64,000 bases of DNA from UBA11400 sp964473555 (lineage in GTDB: Bacteria > Bacteroidota > Rhodothermia > Balneolales > HLUCCA01), in the NCBI GenBank assembly GCA_964473555.1, contig CAYYPL010000005.1, forward strand, positions 1 to 64,000, in the 5' to 3' direction. This document shows, piece after piece, positions 23,635 to 31,926 of this stretch. The position numbers and the translations under genes are program-made. Position 1 is the first letter of the stretch, and every line of letters starts with the position of its first letter. The notes below the pieces were generated by a model. It saw only the letters and a program-made list of their open reading frames with translations, made no database searches and was not told the DNA's origin.

Positions 23635-24843
23635 ATGAAAATCCTCATTTTGGGCGGTGATGGCTTTTGTGGATGGCCTACATCGTTACATCTATCGAGC
23701 TTAGGTCACGAAATTGCTATCGTAGATGACCTATCACGCCGCAAGATCGATATCGACCTCGAGAGTGAATCACTGACCCCTGTTTGTTCCATCAACCAAC
23801 GATTGGCGGCGTGGAAAGAAGTGAGTGGTAAACACATTTCTTTCCATCCGATCAATATTTCGCGAAATTATCAACAGTTATTAGAACTCATCAACGACTG
23901 GAAACCGGAAGCTGTTGTCCATTTTGCTGAACAACGCGCAGCTCCTTTTTCGATGAAATCAAGCTGGCACAAACGCTACACCGTTGACAATAATCTCAAT
24001 GCAACCAATAACCTCCTGGCTGCAATCGTAGAGAGTCAGCTTGATATTCACGTGGTGCATTTGGGGACTATGGGAGTTTATGGATATGGAACTGCGGGTA
24101 TGAAAATTCCGGAAGGCTATCTTTCCATCAAAGTACAAACCGATGATGGAGAACTCATAGATTCTGAAATTCTTTATCCATCAAATCCAGGCAGTATTTA
24201 TCACCTCACCAAAACACAGGATCAACTGTTTTTTGCTTATTACAACAAAAATGATGGAGTTCGTGTCACGGATCTGCACCAAGGGATTGTTTGGGGCACG
24301 CAAACTGAGCAAACCAAACTCGATGAAAGGTTGATCAATCGTTTTGATTACGACGGTGATTATGGAACCGTTCTGAACCGATTTTTGATGCAGGCGGCCG
24401 TGGATTTTCCACTCACCGTTCACGGTACAGGTGGACAGACACGGGCCTTCATCCATATTCAGGATACCGTAAAGTGCATTCAATTGGCGATTGAACATCC
24501 TCCCAAGCGGGGAGATCGTGTGCATATTTACAATCAAATGACTGAAACACATCGGGTTAGAGATCTCGCAAAAATGATTTCCGAATTAACAGGTGTGCCT
24601 ATCGACTTTGTACCTAATCCTCGAAGAGAAGATGATGAAAATGATCTGCATGTGACTAATGATGGATTTTTACATCTAGGTTTAAATCCAATCAGGTTAA
24701 GCGATGGATTGATGGATGAGGTTACTGATATCGCCAGAAAGTATGCCTACCGATGTGACAAGACTCGAATACCCTGTACCTCTGCCTGGAATTCAGACCG
24801 GTTAAACGTGATGAAATCGAGTTTGAAAAGTCTGCAGGTTTGA
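23635..24843 (+). CDS. sqdB: UDP-sulfoquinovose synthase-like SDR enzyme
   Basis: Extended SDR closely resembling SQD1/SqdB, which converts UDP-glucose and sulfite to UDP-sulfoquinovose. Distinctive features: the NAD motif GGDGFCGWPTSLHLS (7-21, with the Cys-Gly-Trp typical of SQD1), EQRAAPFSM near 102-110, the Thr of LGTMGVYG (about 145), and catalytic Tyr189/Lys193 in YHLTK. DLHQGIVWG and TRAFIHIQDTV follow. 402 aa, the SQD1 length rather than the 310-340 of ordinary epimerases. Thylakoid-type sulfolipid is unlikely here. The context is a Wzx/Wzy cluster, so the product probably enters an exported glycan. Confidence 0.85.
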   Translation: MKILILGGDGFCGWPTSLHLSSLGHEIAIVDDLSRRKIDIDLESESLTPVCSINQRLAAWKEVSGKHISFHPINISRNYQQLLELINDWKPEAVVHFAEQRAAPFSMKSSWHKRYTVDNNLNATNNLLAAIVESQLDIHVVHLGTMGVYGYGTAGMKIPEGYLSIKVQTDDGELIDSEILYPSNPGSIYHLTKTQDQLFFAYYNKNDGVRVTDLHQGIVWGTQTEQTKLDERLINRFDYDGDYGTVLNRFLMQAAVDFPLTVHGTGGQTRAFIHIQDTVKCIQLAIEHPPKRGDRVHIYNQMTETHRVRDLAKMISELTGVPIDFVPNPRREDDENDLHVTNDGFLHLGLNPIRLSDGLMDEVTDIARKYAYRCDKTRIPCTSAWNSDRLNVMKSSLKSLQV

Positions 24844-24878
24844 GGATCCATGCGACAATCAGAAAAGAAAAGGGCTGA

Positions 24879-25439
24879 TTGATGTGCAAGCACGATAAAA
24901 CGCAGCATTGGAGTTTCCAAAAAGAGTTAGTCAGGTTGGTGAATCCTTTTGTGACTTTGATTGGCGAACGTTGGTTCGATGAAGCTTCACGTGAACTTGA
25001 TTATTGGCGGGTGGAGAAAGCCGATTCAGTCATTGTTTTACCGATCTACCGAGATCAGTTGATTGCCCTGGCCCCGATGTTCCGGCCAGGGATATTGCGA
25101 TCAACGATAGATTTTCCAGGGGGGAGATTGCCAACCGGTAAAACCAATGTGGATGCAGCCCTTGAAATTCTTGAACGGGAACTAGGAGTTACTGCAGATG
25201 CGGTAACCCATCTGCAGCCCCTTAATCAGTCACCCTGGGTGATCAATAGTTCATTTTCAAATCAGGGTTTGTGGGCATTTGTTGCACAGGTGGATACACT
25301 TTTTAATCTGAACCAAAGTCTTATCGGGATGCGTGCTCCAACTACTCAGATGGGAGTTCGATCCTTGTTGGAAAAGATAGAATGCCTTCAGTGCCGTGCA
25401 GTATTACAACACTGGGCAATGACCAACCTTCTGAATTGA
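24879..25439 (+). CDS. Nudix-fold protein with degenerate catalytic box
   Basis: Overall pattern of ADP-sugar pyrophosphatase-like Nudix proteins: YWRVEKADSVIVLPI early, then PMFRPGI, IDFPGG and a box region near residues 80-104. The box consensus GX5EX7REUXEEXGU is damaged. Here it reads GGRLPTGKTNVDAALEILE followed by RELG, so the first Glu is Lys and the RE and EE pairs are replaced or shifted. Hydrolysis is therefore doubtful. It might bind a nucleotide sugar or act on an unusual one. It lies 35 bases after the sulfoquinovose synthase-like gene and 4 bases before an epimerase gene. Confidence 0.7.
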   Translation: MMCKHDKTQHWSFQKELVRLVNPFVTLIGERWFDEASRELDYWRVEKADSVIVLPIYRDQLIALAPMFRPGILRSTIDFPGGRLPTGKTNVDAALEILERELGVTADAVTHLQPLNQSPWVINSSFSNQGLWAFVAQVDTLFNLNQSLIGMRAPTTQMGVRSLLEKIECLQCRAVLQHWAMTNLLN

Positions 25440-25443
25440 AACC

Positions 25444-26436
25444 ATGAAAATTCTTGTCACAGGTGGATCTGGGTTCATAGGCACTAACCTGGTGCAGAAG
25501 TATGCTGACAGCCACCACGAAGTGTTAAATATTGATATTCAACAGCCCAGAAATCCAGTTCACAATAAATACTGGAAACAGGCAGATATCTCAAAAAAAA
25601 ATACTTTTGAAAAGATTATTACTGATTATGATCCTGATATCGTTTTCCACATGGCTGCCCGAACCGATCTTGATGGGAAAACGATTGAGGATTACAGGGC
25701 GAACACAGCTGGGGTTCAGAATCTGATTCAGATCCTGGATTCATGTAAACGTGTTAGTCGGGTTATTTTTGCTTCAAGCCGGTTGGTCTGCAAAATCGGC
25801 TATCAGCCCAAACACGATGAAGATTATTGTCCAGATACTATATATGGCATAAGTAAACAGCTGAGTGAGCAGATCATCCGGAAAAACAACGGATCTTACA
25901 TATCTACCATAGTGAGACCAACCTCAATTTGGGGCCCATGGTTTGATGTTCCTTACAAGAACTTTTTTATGGCAATATCGCGTGGATTATACGTTCACCC
26001 ACAAGGGCATACGATTTTAAAATCCTTCGGATATGTTGGAAATACCATATATCAATTATCCAGACTGGCCGAAGCTGATGCTGAATCTGTAGACAAAAAA
26101 ACTTTGTATCTGGCTGATTATCCTGCAATTGATGTTCTACAACTGGCTAAAACAGTCCAGCAACACTTTGGATCTCCTCCAGTTCGGTCTGTCCCACTAC
26201 CGATTATGAAAGTTGGTGCAAAAATTGGAGATGTACTCAAGTATTTCGGTATGCATAATCCGCCTCTGACGTCTTACCGACTTTCAAACTTAACAGCGAA
26301 TATGGTCTATGATCTGAGTGCTACCGAAAGGTTGGTGGGGCCATTGCCATACAGCCTTGATCAGGGTGTGAGAGAGACCTACGACTGGTTGATCAACCAT
26401 CCATCTCAACGAAATGAATTCAATCAGACACCATGA
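25444..26436 (+). CDS. NAD-dependent sugar epimerase/dehydratase (extended SDR)
   Basis: GGSGFIGTN (7-15) is the NAD loop. The catalytic Tyr-Lys pair is in YGISK (near residues 138-142), with the upstream Ser/Arg strand VIFASSRLV. An IRPTSIWGP-type substrate motif follows (VRPTSIWGP near 158-166). 330 aa. Acts on a nucleotide sugar whose identity is not evident. Its stop overlaps the next start by 4 bases, tying it to the two methyltransferases downstream. Confidence 0.87.
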   Translation: MKILVTGGSGFIGTNLVQKYADSHHEVLNIDIQQPRNPVHNKYWKQADISKKNTFEKIITDYDPDIVFHMAARTDLDGKTIEDYRANTAGVQNLIQILDSCKRVSRVIFASSRLVCKIGYQPKHDEDYCPDTIYGISKQLSEQIIRKNNGSYISTIVRPTSIWGPWFDVPYKNFFMAISRGLYVHPQGHTILKSFGYVGNTIYQLSRLAEADAESVDKKTLYLADYPAIDVLQLAKTVQQHFGSPPVRSVPLPIMKVGAKIGDVLKYFGMHNPPLTSYRLSNLTANMVYDLSATERLVGPLPYSLDQGVRETYDWLINHPSQRNEFNQTP

Positions 26437-27194
26437 TATCCATTATCAAAAAGGGCATTGAACTAGTAACAACCAAAGGTGCTGTACGGGCAGTCCTTTC
26501 GTGGCCGATTTTTTCAATGGCTTCATTTCAAATGATATCAAGGGCCAAACTTTCGGGTGTTGATCCACAAACCATAATCGATATTGGAGCCAATAAAGGG
26601 CAATTTTCAGCAACAGCTCAACGCTTGTTCACAAACCCAACGATATTTGCTGTTGAACCTAATCCTGATATCTACGATACACTAAAAAGAAACCTGGAAT
26701 CGGATTCGAATAGTAAAACCAGCATCATCTCGTGTGCGGTTTCTTCTGAAGACGGAGTAGTTAAGTTTCATATTAACAAAGATTCACAAGTGTCATCGTT
26801 ATTTGACATCGGGCCGGACAGGAAAAGATTCTATCCGGATTCCATAGTGATCAAAGAGACGTTGATTCCAGCATACACACTCGATACCCTTTTTTCAACT
26901 CAGGAGTTATCCGAACCCATTCTTTTAAAAATTGATGTTCAAGGCGCTGAACACCTGGTAATTGAAGGAGCTGTAAAGATTCTGCGAAAAGTCAAATGGA
27001 TTATTCTTGAACTCTCATTCAACAGACTCTATGAAGGAGAGAAGAGTTTTATCTATTTCATTGATTTCATGAGACAAAGAGGTTACGATTTCATCAGGCC
27101 GCTGAATGTACACTACTCTCCTGCAACCAAAGAAATCATTGAAATGGATGCCTTGTTTGAAAATATAAACCATCAGAACAATGCTACTTTATGA
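26433..27194 (+). CDS. FkbM family methyltransferase
   Basis: The FkbM hallmark is clear: IIDIGANKGQFSATAQRLF with IFAVEPNPD (near residues 47-78), then LLKIDVQGAEHLVIEGA (near 167-183) and WIILELSF. These SAM-dependent enzymes O-methylate sugars or lipids. 253 aa. Both ends overlap neighbours by 4 bases (ATGA), so it is co-translated with the epimerase before it and the methyltransferase after it. Confidence 0.9.
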   Translation: MISIIKKGIELVTTKGAVRAVLSWPIFSMASFQMISRAKLSGVDPQTIIDIGANKGQFSATAQRLFTNPTIFAVEPNPDIYDTLKRNLESDSNSKTSIISCAVSSEDGVVKFHINKDSQVSSLFDIGPDRKRFYPDSIVIKETLIPAYTLDTLFSTQELSEPILLKIDVQGAEHLVIEGAVKILRKVKWIILELSFNRLYEGEKSFIYFIDFMRQRGYDFIRPLNVHYSPATKEIIEMDALFENINHQNNATL

Positions 27195-27931
27195 AAAGGG
27201 ATGCGATGCACTTCTTTTTCCCCGAAACCTCGTTTGGTGGATTTTCATCAGTGGATGGGACAATCCAATTCTACACACGAGTACAGGCACTGATTTCACA
27301 GAACAGTGTGGTACTTGATCTGGGTGCCGGTAGAGGAGCTTCCAACTATGTGGATAAAAGTCCTTACCGAAAGAAGCTACAGCAATTGAAGGGAATGTGT
27401 AAGCAGGTTATAGGAATAGATGTTGATCCGGTTGTTCTTCAAAATCCGACGCTGGATCAGGCATTTGTTATTGGCTCTGATGGGGTTTTTCCACTCGAGG
27501 ATCAAAGTATAGACCTCATCGTGTGTGATCATACCCTCGAACACGTTGCTAATCCAGAGCAATTTGCCTCTGAGGTGAGCAGAGTGTTGAAAAGTGGGGG
27601 AGTTTTCTGTGCACGAACCCCCAATCGGTTTGGATACATCGGACTTGGGACCAACCTCATCCCAAATTCCTGGCACGTGATGTTGCTGCGATATCTACAA
27701 CCAAACAGACTCGAAGAAGATGTATTCCCAACACGATACTTGTTGAATACACGTCGTGCCATCAGCCGTTTTTTTTCCGAACGGCAGTGGGAGCACGCTA
27801 TGTACACGTGGAATGCTGAACCGGCCTATTTTGGGAATTCAAAGATCATGTGGTCTGTAGTACTACTTCTATATCGTTTCCTTCCTCCTTTTTTGGGTTC
27901 AACCTGGAACATATTTCTACGCAAACGATGA
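27191..27931 (+). CDS. Class I SAM-dependent methyltransferase
   Basis: Motif I VVLDLGAGRGASNY (near 38-51), GIDVDP near 78-83, DLIVCDHTLEHVANPE (near 109-124) and VLKSGGVFCARTPN (near 133-146) place it in the Methyltransf_11 group. The C-terminus contains a weakly hydrophobic patch (IMWSVVLLLYRFLPPFLG). 246 aa. Follows the FkbM gene with a 4-base overlap. It likely methylates a sugar of the same unit. Confidence 0.86.
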   Translation: MKRDAMHFFFPETSFGGFSSVDGTIQFYTRVQALISQNSVVLDLGAGRGASNYVDKSPYRKKLQQLKGMCKQVIGIDVDPVVLQNPTLDQAFVIGSDGVFPLEDQSIDLIVCDHTLEHVANPEQFASEVSRVLKSGGVFCARTPNRFGYIGLGTNLIPNSWHVMLLRYLQPNRLEEDVFPTRYLLNTRRAISRFFSERQWEHAMYTWNAEPAYFGNSKIMWSVVLLLYRFLPPFLGSTWNIFLRKR

Positions 27932-27962
27932 TTGTTCTCTACACAACAGTCAAAGGGGATGA

Positions 27963-29195
27963 ATGAAAATCCTCATCTATGGACTCAACTTTTCTCCGGA
28001 ACTAACAGGAATAGGTAAGTATACTGGAGAATTAGCCAGTCAACTTAAGCATTGTGGACATGATGTACGGGTTCTTACCGCTCCACCGTACTATCCGCAA
28101 TGGTCCATACTCCCGGACTACAAGAATACCTGGTATAGTGAGGAAGTTGATGGCGTTTTGGTCTACCGTTGTCCAATCTATATCCCGGGAAATGAATCAG
28201 GATTCTTGAGAATGCTTCATTTATTGAGTTTCGCTTGCTCAAGCATTCCTTATTATGCAAAAATTCTATTTTGGAGACCCAATTTGGTTTGGGTTGTAGA
28301 ACCCACCCTGGCGATTGGTCCCGGTGCAGTGTTCCTGGCACGGTTAAGTGGAGCAAAAACCTGGCTCCATATACAGGATTTTGAACTTGATGTTGCTTTT
28401 CAGTTGGGAATACTCCGTAACAAGTGGTTGAAAAAAGTTGCTTTAAAGATTGAGCGGTTGATTTTAAGCCGATTCGACAGAGTTTCGACTATTTCTACAA
28501 AAATGTGCAAAAAATTAGTAGAAAAGGGAGTTTATTTCAATAAAATCAGATACTTACCTAATTGGGCTGACACCATTAACATATTCCCTGAGCGAAACAA
28601 AGATTCCTTACGCACTAGTCTTGGTTTCACTAATGAGGATATCATTGCTTTGTACTCTGGAAATATGGGCCAAAAGCAAGGCTTGAATCTCATTATTGAT
28701 GTTGCCAGGCGGCTTCAAGAAGTAAAGGGACACTCCATTAAGTTTGTACTCTGTGGTGAAGGTGCTATGAAAAGTGAGATCATGGCGGCTTCTGTCGGAC
28801 TGGAATGTATTACCTGGTTGCCTTTACAACCCGTTGAACAATTGAATGATTTATTGAATCTGGCCGATATTCACCTCCTGCCGCAAAAAGCTGGTGCTGC
28901 CGATTTAGTGATGCCTTCTAAACTTACCAATATGCTGGCTAGTGGAAAACCCGTCTTAGCGACAGCCCACGAGGGTACTGAACTTTATTCAATTGTTAGA
29001 CAATGTGGTTGTGTAACGGAACCAGGAAACGTGGAATCGTTCTTGGCAGCACTCATAGATCTTGCAAACGATCCGATTTCGAGGATCAATTACGGTTTAA
29101 AGGCCAGAGAATATGCTGTAATACACTTATCCAAAAGTCAGATTTTGCACCATTTCGAAATGGAGATACAAACACTATTGCTAAATGGATCCTAA
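27963..29195 (+). CDS. WcaI-like GT4 glycosyltransferase
   Basis: The N-terminus MKILIYGLNFSPELTGIGKY with TAPPYYPQW and a VYRCPIYIPG-type strand is characteristic of the WcaI (colanic acid) branch of GT4 enzymes. The C-terminal domain holds LYSGNMGQKQGLNLIIDVAR (near 227-246), the nucleotide-binding loop and PSKLTNMLASGKPVLATA (near 319-336), where the usual Glu is replaced by the Lys/Thr pattern of this branch. 410 aa. Ends 11 bases inside the following sugar-transferase gene. Confidence 0.9.
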   Translation: MKILIYGLNFSPELTGIGKYTGELASQLKHCGHDVRVLTAPPYYPQWSILPDYKNTWYSEEVDGVLVYRCPIYIPGNESGFLRMLHLLSFACSSIPYYAKILFWRPNLVWVVEPTLAIGPGAVFLARLSGAKTWLHIQDFELDVAFQLGILRNKWLKKVALKIERLILSRFDRVSTISTKMCKKLVEKGVYFNKIRYLPNWADTINIFPERNKDSLRTSLGFTNEDIIALYSGNMGQKQGLNLIIDVARRLQEVKGHSIKFVLCGEGAMKSEIMAASVGLECITWLPLQPVEQLNDLLNLADIHLLPQKAGAADLVMPSKLTNMLASGKPVLATAHEGTELYSIVRQCGCVTEPGNVESFLAALIDLANDPISRINYGLKAREYAVIHLSKSQILHHFEMEIQTLLLNGS

Positions 29196-29946
29196 TATGT
29201 TACCCCATGTTCGTTACAATGGTCTCATAGAGATCATGGAGCCCAAAGAGGCATTTCCTTATAGACCCCCTTCCGATGAAATCAAATCAACGTATGCCCA
29301 TATTTTTGCATTGCAAACAGCCTTGCCAATCCGTTATGCAAAGTTGCTTTTCGACAAAATGTTGGCTCTTTTAATGGGGATCATTGCTATTCCTGTGTTG
29401 ATTCTTTTGAAAATCCTCTATGTTGTTGAAGGTATAATCATACCTGAAAATGCCGGGCCCATGCTGTACTATTATCATGCTGTTAGTGCCGGAAAGGTGA
29501 TTCGGAAATACAAATTGAGACTGATCAAAACCAAATTTATTGACCCTGAAGGAGCCAAACGTCATGACTGGCTCGCTTATTCTTCTGAATGGACACCTGA
29601 AAGCAGGACCTTTATGGGAAGTATGGTCAAAAAATACTATTTGGATGAACTTCCTCAATTCTGGAGTGTACTCAAGGGGGATATGAGTATAGTAGGACCT
29701 CGCCCTCTGTCAGTATTACATTACGATAGAGACAAATCTCAGGGCAACGTAACACGATCCCTGCTGAAGGGTGGTCTTCTGGGTTTGGGGCATATCAATA
29801 AAGGCACCTCAGAAATGGGTAATCCCGTTTATGAATATGAGTATATTGATCAATATCTTAATCGTAGTTCCTTAGGTATCCTTTCACTGGATTTGTGGAT
29901 CATCTGGAAGGGAGTACTACTCATAACAAAGGGGGGAGGTCACTAA
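29185..29946 (+). CDS. Atypical polyprenyl-phosphate sugar-phosphate transferase (PF02397-type)
   Basis: Carries the hairpin membrane helix (FDKMLALLMGIIAIPVLIL, near 56-74) and the catalytic DELPQFWSVLKGDMSIVGPRP (near 156-176) of bacterial sugar transferases. However, the segment normally reading RxGxxGxxFxxxKFRTM is replaced by AVSAGKVIRKYKLRLIK (near 97-113). The region after GPRP is also unusual (GLLGLGHINKG in place of PGITG). A distinct subfamily is likely, perhaps with another donor. There is no N-terminal four-helix/CoA-binding part. Starts at 29197 or 29236 are possible alternatives to 29185. Translationally coupled to the WcaI-like gene. Confidence 0.82.
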   Translation: MDPNMLPHVRYNGLIEIMEPKEAFPYRPPSDEIKSTYAHIFALQTALPIRYAKLLFDKMLALLMGIIAIPVLILLKILYVVEGIIIPENAGPMLYYYHAVSAGKVIRKYKLRLIKTKFIDPEGAKRHDWLAYSSEWTPESRTFMGSMVKKYYLDELPQFWSVLKGDMSIVGPRPLSVLHYDRDKSQGNVTRSLLKGGLLGLGHINKGTSEMGNPVYEYEYIDQYLNRSSLGILSLDLWIIWKGVLLITKGGGH

Positions 29947-30034
29947 AACGGTACTTCAAAGTCCTGTTCTTGAGTTCAACTCAACCCGGAACTGCTAGAA
30001 TACTCTAGTAGTATATTGATTACGATCGCATTTC

Positions 30035-31792
30035 ATGACAAAACATCTGTTACAAAAATCCCGAACAGTGAACAAGAAAAGAGTACTATCGATACTTTTT
30101 ATTCTTTTTATCGCATTACCTGATTGGGTTGGAGCGCAGCTCGTTCAGCCGGGAGACCGAGTGGAGTATTACATCAGGGTTCTTCAAAGCAGAGGGGTAA
30201 TCCCTGCAACCCATTCCTGGTTGATGAGGCCTGTCAATCATCCACCTCAAGTCCTCAGTAATTCGACGTATCATTTTGCAGGGGCAACATCTGATTCTTT
30301 GTTAATTCCGGTATTGTCCAACGGAATGGGTCTCAACATATGGTCGCTGGATCCGGTTGTATTCACATCGTATAATTCAGGGCTACCCAAAGGTGGTAAT
30401 GATGGAGCCTTGTGGCAGGGAAGAGGGCTGAATAGCACGCTATCTGCTGGATTTGAAGGAAATGCGGGGCCATTGTATTTTCGGTTCCGTCCAGGTATCG
30501 GTTACTCCCGGAATTTAAATATGGATCTGTCAAAGTACGTAGTAAGTCCCCAGAGGGGGGCCTGGATGCGGGCAAATCGCAACCCGTACAGTACTCCATT
30601 CTACAACTTTGATTATGTACTCAGATACGGTGAAGATCCGTTGAGCTGGTTTGATATGGGGGATAGTTTTCTCCAGCTCAGGCTTTGGGGTGTCTATGCG
30701 GGCATCAGTAATTCAAGAAAGTGGGTGGGTCCAGCGTTACATAATCCCCTATTGACCAGCTATAACGCCCCTGGATTTAAACACCTCGAACTGGGCACCT
30801 ACAAGCCGTTGAACACAGTCATAGGCTCCTTTGAGTTCAATTATTTTTTGGGCTTTCTGAAAAAATCGGAATTTTACGATGAGCGTACAGATAATCGACT
30901 CAACACATTCGTAAATTTCGGGGCAGTCTACTCGCCATCTTTCATTAAAGGACTCTCTGTTGGAGCAAACAGACTATTTATAGAGTCGCATCCCAAAGAT
31001 ATCGGAATCTTATTGGATCGTACCGTTAAAGTCATCAATCCCTTTTTCAAGGAAACACTGATTGCCATTGACCCAACCCTGAACGCCCAGCCTGATAATC
31101 AGATGTTATCGTTGTTTTTCCGGTGGGTCTTTCCGAAGAACGGATTTGAGTTGTATGGTGAGTTTGGTCGCAATGACAATAACGTCGATCTAAGAGATTT
31201 CCGGATGCAACCGGATCACGATAGTGCGTGGTTGTTGGGTGTTGTAAAATCATACGATATGGGACAACATGGTTTGTTAGCGGTGAATTATGAGGTTACC
31301 AATCTGGAAGGTTCAAGAAATTCGTATGCCCGGGGTCGTGGTGGACTATCCAGACCTGATCTTGTTGGTGTTTCAGGTAGATGGTATGCCCATCACAATA
31401 GAAATGATTTTACGCATGACGGCCAGTTGCTTGGATCAGCTTTGGGTCCAGGTGGGAATGCCTCAACGCTGCGTATTGATCTGTTTCATCCGTCGGGTAC
31501 TTACGGACTTCGCCTTGCTCACATGACCTATGGAAACGGTTGGTTGAATACCCCCGAATCGCTGACCATTATTATGGCAGCCAATCAACCCGATGTTGAG
31601 CGCCATGAACTTCGAAATTCAGAGATATTGCTTGGCATTGACCTGACCAAGACGTTTAGTACTAGCTGGGAAGTGTCGGCAGCAGTGGAGCAAAGTTTTA
31701 TACAAAATCAGTGGTTGATCAAAGAGAACGATGTGATGAACACCCGGGTTGAGTTGGTGCTGCGAAAGCGGATAAAGGGAGGGTTGAGATGA
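30035..31792 (+). CDS. Capsule-assembly Wzi-like outer-membrane protein (copy 3)
   Basis: Signal peptide (RVLSILFILFIALPDWVGA, cleavage near residue 34) and a beta-barrel-like body. It shares with copy 1 the segments GNDGALWQGRGLNSTLSAGF, NPLLTSYNAPGFKHLELG, PDNQMLSLFFRWVFPKNGFE, DLRDFRMQPDH and the ending RVELVLRKRIKGGLR. It is closest to copy 1 among the five, and the last 30 bases are almost identical in DNA. 585 aa. It lies between the sugar transferase and pyruvyl-transferase genes. A role in surface assembly of the glycan is inferred. Confidence 0.84.
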   Translation: MTKHLLQKSRTVNKKRVLSILFILFIALPDWVGAQLVQPGDRVEYYIRVLQSRGVIPATHSWLMRPVNHPPQVLSNSTYHFAGATSDSLLIPVLSNGMGLNIWSLDPVVFTSYNSGLPKGGNDGALWQGRGLNSTLSAGFEGNAGPLYFRFRPGIGYSRNLNMDLSKYVVSPQRGAWMRANRNPYSTPFYNFDYVLRYGEDPLSWFDMGDSFLQLRLWGVYAGISNSRKWVGPALHNPLLTSYNAPGFKHLELGTYKPLNTVIGSFEFNYFLGFLKKSEFYDERTDNRLNTFVNFGAVYSPSFIKGLSVGANRLFIESHPKDIGILLDRTVKVINPFFKETLIAIDPTLNAQPDNQMLSLFFRWVFPKNGFELYGEFGRNDNNVDLRDFRMQPDHDSAWLLGVVKSYDMGQHGLLAVNYEVTNLEGSRNSYARGRGGLSRPDLVGVSGRWYAHHNRNDFTHDGQLLGSALGPGGNASTLRIDLFHPSGTYGLRLAHMTYGNGWLNTPESLTIIMAANQPDVERHELRNSEILLGIDLTKTFSTSWEVSAAVEQSFIQNQWLIKENDVMNTRVELVLRKRIKGGLR

Positions 31793-31926
31793 CCTCTTCA
31801 ATATGGCAGCTACTCCCCTTAAGTTATGAGTGATGCGGCACTTACTTAAGTTTGGTGGTCGGTAGCTGTGTTTTAGGTTGTGGGTTTGATAATTCATAGT
31901 TTAAGCAAGAACTATAAACTACAACA

